Program-made: the position numbers and the translations under genes
Shown: positions 46,559 to 52,862 of the stretch, one piece after another
Layout: each line of letters opens with the position of its first letter
Position numbering within the stretch: position 1 is the first letter of the stretch
Assembly: GCF_900096945.1 (NCBI RefSeq)
Contig: NZ_FMKA01000026.1
Coordinates: 1 to 52,862 of the forward strand
Direction: 5' to 3'
DNA length: 52,862 nucleotides
Origin: Anaerobium acetethylicum
Lineage (GTDB): Bacteria > Bacillota > Clostridia > Lachnospirales > Lachnospiraceae
Notes under the pieces: model-generated
Told to the model about the DNA's origin: nothing
The model's input: only the letters and a program-made list of their open reading frames with translations
The model's database searches: none

Positions 46559-48235
46559 ATGATAAAAGAAACCTGGTGGAAAGAAGCGGTAGTTTACCAG
46601 ATCTACCCGAGAAGCTTTATGGACAGCGACGGGGATGGAATCGGCGATATCAAAGGGATTACCAGCAAGCTTGACTATTTAAAATTATTGGGGATCGACG
46701 TGATCTGGCTGTCCCCCGTCTACAAGTCGCCTAACGACGACAACGGGTACGACATCAGCGATTATCAGGAAATCATGGATGAATTCGGAACCATGGAAGA
46801 TTTTGACGAAATGCTTGGGGAAGCCCATAAACGTGGAATAAAAATCGTGATGGATCTGGTCGTAAACCACACCTCGGATGAACATCAGTGGTTTGTGGAG
46901 AGCAGAAAGAGCCTGGACAATCCTTACCGCGATTACTATATATGGAGAAAGGGCAAAGAAGACGGAAGCGAGCCCAACAACTGGGGCTCCTGCTTCAGCG
47001 GTCCGGCGTGGAAATACGATGAAGCGACAGACATGTACTTCCTGCACCTTTTTTCACCGAAACAGCCTGACCTTAACTGGGACAATGAAGCAGTCCGTAA
47101 ATCCGTATTCGATATGATGACCTGGTGGTGCGACAAAGGAATCGACGGATTCCGGATGGACGTGATCAGCATGATCTCGAAGACAAAGGAACTGCCCGAC
47201 GGGGAAACCAGGGGCGGACTTTACGGAGACTTTTCCCCCTATTCCGTTCATGGACCGAATGTCCATAAATACCTGAAAGAGATGAATGAAAAGGTCCTGT
47301 CCAGATATGACATCATGACGGTAGGGGAGGCCGCGGGCGTCACAGTTGAGCAGGCAAAGCAGTATGCAGGAGAGCATACGGACGAGCTGAACATGGTGTT
47401 CCAATTCGAACACGTGGATCTTGGCGGAAAATATGGAAAGTGGTCGGACACAAGGGTGCCCCTGACCGAACTGAAAAAGACCATGTCCAAATGGCAGACA
47501 GAATTGAAGGGCGAAGCCTGGAACAGCCTGTACTGGGAAAACCATGACCAGCCAAGGTCGGTTTCCAGGTTCGGAGACGACAGGCCGCAGTACCGTGATC
47601 TTTCCGCAAAAATGCTTGCGACATGCCTTCACATGATGCAGGGTACACCTTACGTCTATCAGGGCGAGGAGCTGGGAATGACGAACTATCCTTTTAACGA
47701 CATGAGCCAGTTCCGGGATATTGAGAGCATCAATGCCTATAAAGAATGGGTAGGGAGCGGGCGCGTAAGCCATGAGGAGATGATGCGCTGCCTGTGCCTG
47801 AAAAGCCGTGACAATGCAAGGACGCCCATGCAGTGGGATGCATCCGGGCATGCAGGGTTCACAAAAGGAATCCCGTGGATTGCCGTGAATCCCAACTATC
47901 AGGAAGTCAATGCCAGCAGGGAGATTGCGGATGAGGAATCGGTCTTCCATTATTACAAAAAGCTGATCGGCCTGAGAAAACAGCATAAAATCATGGTTTA
48001 CGGAGATTACGAACTGCTGCTTCCGGACAGCGGAGAGATCTTTGCCTATACAAGGACGCTGGATGGGGAACGGCTTCTGGTAGTCTGCAATTTCACGGAC
48101 AAAGAGCAGGAATTCAGGGTGCCTGAAGCCTTCGCCGGGGATGAGGCGTTGTGCATGATTGCGAATTATAAAGGGGATGACTGCAGGAAATCCGGTAAGC
48201 TGAGGCCCTACGAGGCGATTGTGCTGCAGAAGTAG
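46559..48235 (+). CDS. GH13 alpha-glucosidase, oligo-1,6-glucosidase type
   Basis: A 558-residue cytoplasmic alpha-glucosidase. The nucleophile is Asp201 in GFRMDVI, the acid/base Glu257 in TVGEAAG and the third acid Asp330 in ENHDQPR. A calcium loop DSDGDGIGD is at 22-30. The residue after the nucleophile is Val, which in characterised GH13 enzymes goes with alpha-1,6 (isomaltose) preference. It lies directly behind the permeases and should cut imported isomalto-oligosaccharides. An AGAGGAT site precedes the start. Confidence 0.9.
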   Translation: MIKETWWKEAVVYQIYPRSFMDSDGDGIGDIKGITSKLDYLKLLGIDVIWLSPVYKSPNDDNGYDISDYQEIMDEFGTMEDFDEMLGEAHKRGIKIVMDLVVNHTSDEHQWFVESRKSLDNPYRDYYIWRKGKEDGSEPNNWGSCFSGPAWKYDEATDMYFLHLFSPKQPDLNWDNEAVRKSVFDMMTWWCDKGIDGFRMDVISMISKTKELPDGETRGGLYGDFSPYSVHGPNVHKYLKEMNEKVLSRYDIMTVGEAAGVTVEQAKQYAGEHTDELNMVFQFEHVDLGGKYGKWSDTRVPLTELKKTMSKWQTELKGEAWNSLYWENHDQPRSVSRFGDDRPQYRDLSAKMLATCLHMMQGTPYVYQGEELGMTNYPFNDMSQFRDIESINAYKEWVGSGRVSHEEMMRCLCLKSRDNARTPMQWDASGHAGFTKGIPWIAVNPNYQEVNASREIADEESVFHYYKKLIGLRKQHKIMVYGDYELLLPDSGEIFAYTRTLDGERLLVVCNFTDKEQEFRVPEAFAGDEALCMIANYKGDDCRKSGKLRPYEAIVLQK

Positions 48236-48339
48236 AGCATTATTGCTGTTCTTGAAGGAAATAGGGAATTAAATTTAATAAGGGATTGAAAATGATAAGG
48301 GATTAACATATAGAAGGGTTCATATACAGGAGGAAAACA

Positions 48340-50007
48340 ATGCAGAAAAAATGGTGGCATGAAAAAGTTGCCTATCAGATTTATCCGAAAAGCTTCTACG
48401 ATTCTAACGGGGATGGAATCGGGGATCTGCAGGGAATTATCAGGAAATTGGATTATCTGAAAGACCTGGGGGTGGACATCCTCTGGCTTTCGCCGATCTT
48501 CTGCTCACCCCTTGCAGACCAGGGCTATGACATTTCCGATTACTATAATATCGATCCACGCTTCGGCACAATGGACGATATGGACGAGCTGATCGTAGAG
48601 GCGAAAAAACGCGGCATGTATGTTCTGATGGATCTTGTGGTCAACCACTGTTCCGACGAACACGAGTGGTTCAAGAAAGCCATGAAAGATCCGGACGGGG
48701 AGTACGGGAAGTATTTCTACATAGAGGAAGGCAGAAACGGAGAACCGCCCTGCAACTGGCGCTCCTACTTCGGCAAAAGCGCATGGGAAAAGATTCCCGG
48801 CACTGACCGCTTCTATCTCCATTCTTTCCATAAAAAGCAGCCGGATCTGAACTGGGAGAACCCGGCCCTCCGCAGGGAAATCTATAAAATGATAAACTGG
48901 TGGCTGGACAAGGGCCTCGGAGGGTTCCGCATCGATGCCATCATCAACATCAAAAAGGAGCTGCCATTCAGGGACTATGAGCCGGACCGGGAGGACGGCA
49001 TGTGCAGCATCAAGAAGATGCTGGCAGAGGCAGAAGGCGTCGGGGAATTTCTGTTTGAGATGAAAGAGGAGACCTTCAAAAAGTATGATGCATTTGCAGT
49101 AGGCGAGGTGTTCGATGAGAAGCCGGAAGAGATTGCCGCCTTTATCGGCGATGACGGTTATTTTTCCTCCATGTTCGATTTCGAAGAGACCCTGGCAGGA
49201 AAAAGCGACAGAGGATGGTACGACTGCAGGTATGTCGGACCGGACGAATACAGGGACTGCTGCTTCAAAAGCCAGAGAAAAACCGAAGGGATCGGATTTC
49301 TGTCCAACATCATCGAGAACCATGACGAACCCCGCGGCGTCAGCCATTATATCCCTCAAGGGGACTGTAACGATACCAGCAAGAAAATGCTTGGCGGCAT
49401 CAGCTTCATGCTGAAGGGACTGCCTTTCATCTATCAGGGACAGGAGCTGGGCATGGAAAATACCACCTTTGCCTCCATAGATGAAGTGGATGATATTTCT
49501 ACCATCGATGAATATCACGTGGCTCTGGAAGCCGGATTTACACCAGAGGAGGCCCTTAAGATCGTCAGCGAATACAGCCGCGACAATGCGAGAACACCTT
49601 TTCAGTGGGATGACGGCCCTAATGCAGGATTCACTGCAGGCAGCCCGTGGCTGAAGGTGAACCCGAACTATAAGGAAATCAACGCACAGAGCCAGGCAGA
49701 GGACGAGGATTCCGTGCTGGCGTTCTACAGACAGCTGATTGCGCTGAGGAAAAGCCCGGCATACAGGGAAACCGTGGTTTACGGAACATGCGAGCCGGCA
49801 TTTGAAGACCGGAGCCGTATCATGGCATTCTATCGGAAGGGGCCTGAGAAAACGCTGCTTGTGATTGCAAACTTCCAGAATCAAGAGCAGCCGCTGACGC
49901 TTCCAAAAACCTGCAAAAAGATACTCATAAACAATTATCCGGATCTGATTTCAGATGGGAGAAATATCACGCTGAAGGGCTATCAGCTGGTGGTTCTGGA
50001 GATGTAG
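48340..50007 (+). CDS. GH13 alpha-glucosidase, probably alpha-1,4 type
   Basis: A 555-residue homologue of the preceding enzyme. The nucleophile is Asp199 in GFRIDAI, the acid/base Glu256 in AVGEVF and the third acid Asp329 in ENHDEPR. A calcium loop DSNGDGIGD is at 21-29. The residue after the nucleophile is Ala, which in known enzymes goes with alpha-1,4 (maltose) rather than alpha-1,6 preference. The pair therefore probably splits both linkages of starch- or glycogen-derived oligosaccharides. AGGAGG lies before the ATG. The LacI gene follows after 169 bases. Confidence 0.88.
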   Translation: MQKKWWHEKVAYQIYPKSFYDSNGDGIGDLQGIIRKLDYLKDLGVDILWLSPIFCSPLADQGYDISDYYNIDPRFGTMDDMDELIVEAKKRGMYVLMDLVVNHCSDEHEWFKKAMKDPDGEYGKYFYIEEGRNGEPPCNWRSYFGKSAWEKIPGTDRFYLHSFHKKQPDLNWENPALRREIYKMINWWLDKGLGGFRIDAIINIKKELPFRDYEPDREDGMCSIKKMLAEAEGVGEFLFEMKEETFKKYDAFAVGEVFDEKPEEIAAFIGDDGYFSSMFDFEETLAGKSDRGWYDCRYVGPDEYRDCCFKSQRKTEGIGFLSNIIENHDEPRGVSHYIPQGDCNDTSKKMLGGISFMLKGLPFIYQGQELGMENTTFASIDEVDDISTIDEYHVALEAGFTPEEALKIVSEYSRDNARTPFQWDDGPNAGFTAGSPWLKVNPNYKEINAQSQAEDEDSVLAFYRQLIALRKSPAYRETVVYGTCEPAFEDRSRIMAFYRKGPEKTLLVIANFQNQEQPLTLPKTCKKILINNYPDLISDGRNITLKGYQLVVLEM

Positions 50008-50080
50008 CATAAAGGGTATGGCTTTGCAGGGTGGACACAAAAAGTTTACCATGCTAAAATATTTGTATCTGTATAGAAAT

Positions 50081-50130
50081 GCTGTCCTGCGAGATGTTTG
50101 CATGCCGCTTTTGCATGAAAACCCAGGCTC
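50081..50130. repeat. Degenerate IS66-like MITE fragment
   Basis: CTGTCCTGCGAGATGTTT, then TTTTGCATGAAAACCCAG, follow the interior of the copy at 15197 with several changes. The ends are not preserved. It lies just upstream of the LacI-type gene. Confidence 0.5.
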
Positions 50131-50176
50131 AGCATGATATGCAGCAGACGAATATGTTAAAAAACGGGGATGAACT

Positions 50177-51196
50177 ATGATAACGATAAAAGAAATAGCA
50201 GATGAACTGGGGATAAGCACCACAACTGTAAATAATGTCATACATGGGAAGACAAAAGAGGTTTCGAAGGCCACAATTGAAAAGGTCGAGAAAATGATTG
50301 CGAAATATGAATATGTTCCCAACATGAATGCCAGGAACCTGGCCCAGAACAGGTCCAAGATCATCGCCGTCGCCATGAAAGCCAGAAAAGACAAGTATGA
50401 AAATGCCATCAAGGATTCCTATGTCGGCGAGCTGATCGGGGCAATCGAGAAAAGCGTACGTACAAGCGAATATTTTCTGATGATCTACATATCGGACGAC
50501 ATCGGTGAAATACTGAAGAACGTGTCGACGTGGAATGTAGACGGCCTGATCCTGCTGGGAATGTCCGGCGATGACAGCGTCATGATCAAGAAAAAATTCA
50601 AAAAGCCCATGGTTTTCGTAGACAGCTACTTCTGTCAGGATGTAATGGGGTATTACAACGTGGGTCTTGAGGATGCAAAAGGAACTTATGAGGCCACAAA
50701 GTACCTTCTGGAGTGTGGCCACAGGAAGATCGCATTTCTGGCAGACAACTGTGTCGGCGTCGACCATGAAAGATTCATTGGCTATAAAAGGGCCCTTCAG
50801 GAATATGGCATCGGATGCAGGGAAGAGGACTTTTTCGTGATGATGCCGGCAGAGAATGAAATAGAGGCCTGTCTGGATGAATTGTACCATTACTCGGAAC
50901 AGTATACGGCTTTGTGCTGCGCATCCGATTACTATGCCGTAATGGTCATGAATTACCTGAGCGACCGTGGTAAAATCATACCGGATGACATATCGGTGGT
51001 CGGCTTCGATGACAATGCCAGCGCCACGATCGTAAGGCCCGCCCTTACCACCATACACCAGGATGTCACGAAAAAAGGCGAGGTTGCAGTCGAAAAGCTG
51101 CTTAAGATGGTGAACGGAGAAGAACTGGAAGAGGAGAACATGATCCTTCCTGTAAAACTTGTTGTCAGAGACAGCGTAAAGAAGATGAATCAGTAA
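50177..51196 (+). CDS. LacI-family repressor of the alpha-glucoside locus
   Basis: A 339-residue regulator. The N-terminal HTH reads TIKEIADELGISTTTVNNVI with the hinge helix after it, and residues 60-335 form the periplasmic-binding-like sugar sensor (VVGFDDNASATIVRPALTTIHQD). The recognition helix TTTVNNVIHGK differs from the common TTVSRVLNG, so its operator should also differ from the usual one. The two ACCTTNTGNGCAAAAGGT palindromes before the operon are the natural candidates. GGGGAT precedes the ATG. Confidence 0.88.
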   Translation: MITIKEIADELGISTTTVNNVIHGKTKEVSKATIEKVEKMIAKYEYVPNMNARNLAQNRSKIIAVAMKARKDKYENAIKDSYVGELIGAIEKSVRTSEYFLMIYISDDIGEILKNVSTWNVDGLILLGMSGDDSVMIKKKFKKPMVFVDSYFCQDVMGYYNVGLEDAKGTYEATKYLLECGHRKIAFLADNCVGVDHERFIGYKRALQEYGIGCREEDFFVMMPAENEIEACLDELYHYSEQYTALCCASDYYAVMVMNYLSDRGKIIPDDISVVGFDDNASATIVRPALTTIHQDVTKKGEVAVEKLLKMVNGEELEEENMILPVKLVVRDSVKKMNQ

Positions 51197-51270
51197 AGAA
51201 ACAATAACGATTCACTAACGATTCAGAACCGGGAAGGACTTCATCCTGGACAGCTGCATGAATAGAAAAA

Positions 51271-51317
51271 CAGGCACCCGGGGCCAGGAACATAGTTCCT
51301 GGCCCCGGGTGCCTGTT
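51271..51317. terminator. Strong bidirectional terminator
   Basis: CAGGCACCCGGGGCCAGGAA pairs with TTCCTGGCCCCGGGTGCCTG over a short loop. It lies between the convergent LacI and NCS2 genes. Confidence 0.82.
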
Positions 51318-51330
51318 AAGTTACCTCTGG

Positions 51331-52656
51331 CTACTTCTTGTTCCGGTCGGGATCAGGAAGAATATGGTTGAGCAGAATTGCCGAGATTGTGGCAAGGACT
51401 ACCGGCGATTTTCCGAAGATGACCGTTACCCATTGTGGGAACTGAGCAAGGGACGCAGATGCCTGCGTGATGCCCATTCCGATGGCAACCGACAGTCCGA
51501 CAACAGAAGTGTTGCGGAAATTCATTGGTGCCTTGAAGATAAGCTTAAGCCCTGTCATGGCGATCGTCGCAAAAACAGAAATCGTCGCACCTCCGAGAAC
51601 ACACTGGGGAATCGTGGTAAGCAATGCTGAAAACTTCGGCACGAATCCTCCTATCAGAATGATGATGGCGGCAAGTGCGAAAACCATCCTGTTGACCACT
51701 TTTGTGATGCTTACGATTCCCACATTCTGGCTATAGGTTGCAGTCGGAAGGCCTCCGACAAACGATCCCAATATATTTGAAAGCCCGTATGCCACAATTC
51801 CTCCCTGGAGCTCCCTGTCGGAAGGCTCCCGGTCCATGCCGCCTACCGTCGTTGCGGTAAAATCTCCGACTGCCTGGATGGAATTGATTACAAACAGTAC
51901 GGAAAGGGATATGATTGCCGACGGCTCGAATTTCATCCCGAAATACATTGGCTTCGGAAGCTGGAGTGCGCTGGCGGATCCAACTGCATCGAAATTGACC
52001 ATGCCGAAAAACAGCGAGATGATATAGCCGACAATGATTCCTGCCAGAATCGAAGCAATCTTCAGTGTCCCCTTTGCATAGTGGTTGCAGAATATGACGA
52101 CAGAAAGTGTAATCAGCGCTACGAGCCAGTTCTGCCAGGAGCCGTAGGTCTTGCTGGCTACTCCGCCGGCCATATAATTGATTGCTGTCGGATACAGGGA
52201 AAGCCCGATCGTGAATATGACGATTCCTGTTATCATCGGCGGAAAGAAGATCCTGAGCTTCTTGATAAACAGACCTACAATAACCGCACATACACCTGCG
52301 ATCAGCTGGGAGCCCAATATGGTCGCGATATCGTAGCTGTCTGCAATCGCCTGGATTGTCGGAAGGTAAGCAAACCCGACGCCCAGAATCATGGGAAGGC
52401 CGGAACCGATGTGCTTACCGATCGGGAAAAGCTGGATCAGTGTCGAAACAGCAGCTATGAAAAGCGCTGCCTGAACCAGAATGACCTTGTCTCCGGCATC
52501 CAGTCCCCCGACCCCTGCAATGATGATGGCCGGCGTGACGCATCCGACAATCATGGCCAGCACATGCTGGAGAGCCATTGGGAGAGCCTTTTTTAATCCT
52601 GGATTCCCGTCCGGTTCAAATAATGACGCATAATGTTTCGTTTTATCTTTATTCAT
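51331..52656 (-). CDS. NCS2-family xanthine/uracil permease
   Basis: A 441-residue purine permease with about 14 membrane segments. The NCS2 signature QNVGIVSITK is complete (Q-N-x-G-x4-T-K), LPMALQHVLAMIVG in the first helix holds the usual Gln-His pair, and TTVGGMDREPSDRELQGGI points to the xanthine/uric-acid branch (PbuX, PucJ, UacT). Transport is proton-coupled. It has its own promoter at 52726-52754. A purine riboswitch is not seen. A 29-bp MITE relic lies in its leader. GGAGG precedes the ATG. Confidence 0.88.
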   Translation of the reverse strand: MNKDKTKHYASLFEPDGNPGLKKALPMALQHVLAMIVGCVTPAIIIAGVGGLDAGDKVILVQAALFIAAVSTLIQLFPIGKHIGSGLPMILGVGFAYLPTIQAIADSYDIATILGSQLIAGVCAVIVGLFIKKLRIFFPPMITGIVIFTIGLSLYPTAINYMAGGVASKTYGSWQNWLVALITLSVVIFCNHYAKGTLKIASILAGIIVGYIISLFFGMVNFDAVGSASALQLPKPMYFGMKFEPSAIISLSVLFVINSIQAVGDFTATTVGGMDREPSDRELQGGIVAYGLSNILGSFVGGLPTATYSQNVGIVSITKVVNRMVFALAAIIILIGGFVPKFSALLTTIPQCVLGGATISVFATIAMTGLKLIFKAPMNFRNTSVVGLSVAIGMGITQASASLAQFPQWVTVIFGKSPVVLATISAILLNHILPDPDRNKK

Positions 52657-52685
52657 TTAGATCCTCCGTAATATGTTTGTTCTTG

Positions 52686-52714
52686 GTAACTGTTCAGTAG
52701 TCCTGAATCGTTAC
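52686..52714. mobile_element. Minimal IS66-like MITE, copy 4, 29 bp
   Basis: Only the two ends remain: GTAACTGTTCAG and CTGAATCGTTAC joined by a few bases. It is flanked by a perfect 8-bp duplication, TGTTCTTG (52678-52685 and 52715-52722). It lies between promoter and ribosome binding site of the NCS2 gene. Confidence 0.8.
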
Positions 52715-52725
52715 TGTTCTTGTTC

Positions 52726-52754
52726 ATTCTAATACAAAATGCGTAATTATGCAA
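52726..52754 (-). promoter_or_regulatory. Promoter of the NCS2 permease gene
   Basis: On the minus strand TTGCAT and TAGAAT are separated by 17 bases. Confidence 0.7.
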
Positions 52755-52776
52755 AATGAAATCTTTGGGTGAAATG

Positions 52777-52815
52777 AAAAAGTAAATTCCACTTTGAAAA
52801 AGTAAATTCTACTGA
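52777..52815. repeat. Short tandem repeat upstream of the NCS2 promoter
   Basis: TGAAAAAGTAAATTC(C/T)ACT occurs twice, about 20 bases apart. It may be a pair of binding sites. Confidence 0.45.
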
Positions 52816-52862
52816 TAGACTGTTGTTTTGATGATAGAAAAAAATATTTGCTTTTTTACTAC

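Noticed and set aside
52657-52862. Purine riboswitch before the NCS2 permease gene
   Set aside because: The conserved purine-aptamer strings are absent between promoter and start codon; only a MITE relic is present.

Overview
The window looks like a chromosome segment of a Gram-positive gut-type anaerobe, most likely a Lachnospiraceae (Clostridium cluster XIVa) member. The reasons are strong AGGAGG-type ribosome binding sites, lipoprotein solute-binding proteins, two ABC sugar-uptake loci without their own ATPase, ferredoxin-type proteins, a c-di-GMP-I riboswitch, and the style of the proteins. The assignment is from protein style, not from a search.

Region 1 (1-6350) is an AT-rich mobile element read entirely on the minus strand. 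It is a four-gene, translationally overlapping operon: three tyrosine recombinases and one small HTH/coiled-coil protein, the TnpA/TnpB/TnpC arrangement of Tn554-like transposons with one extra recombinase. Its right end cuts into rtcB (RNA ligase), whose 5' part is missing. After rtcB come the remains of a PHP-type histidinol-phosphatase-like gene (7748-8022) and three small genes, one of them SdpI-like.

Region 2 (10009-30560) is mostly housekeeping and accessory metabolism. It holds a ManC-ManA fusion for GDP-mannose supply, a DUF362 ferredoxin behind a MerR-type promoter, a TRIC channel, an AbgB-like peptidase, a LysM lipoprotein and a diguanylate cyclase. It continues with a nucleotidyltransferase plus NahK-like sugar kinase pair, a GNAT, a DUF1284 protein, glmM, a CoA-type Nudix hydrolase, a small membrane protein behind a c-di-GMP-I riboswitch, a ferredoxin-containing aldo/keto reductase, a VanZ-like protein, a DUF4177 protein and a PrpR-like regulator. 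Several families of non-coding repeats lie between the genes.

Region 3 (30781-40979) is a galactoside locus: an AraC regulator, a solute-binding protein, two permeases, a GH2 and a GH42 beta-galactosidase, and a LacA-type acetyltransferase, closed by a strong terminator. A chemoreceptor with a possible sigma-D promoter follows. Region 4 (42911-51196) is an alpha-glucoside locus: two matching palindromes around a promoter, a solute-binding protein, two permeases, two GH13 alpha-glucosidases and a LacI regulator. The window ends with an NCS2 xanthine/uracil permease on the minus strand.

The most informative non-coding signals are five. First, a 143-bp IS66-like MITE family with 8-bp target duplications, one copy of which supplies the stop codon of abgB. 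Second, a palindromic element holding three tandem 187-bp units, with a partial copy elsewhere. Third, a dispersed GGTACC repeat family that in places serves as terminators. Fourth, the c-di-GMP riboswitch. Fifth, a paired LacI-type operator spaced 104 bp apart.
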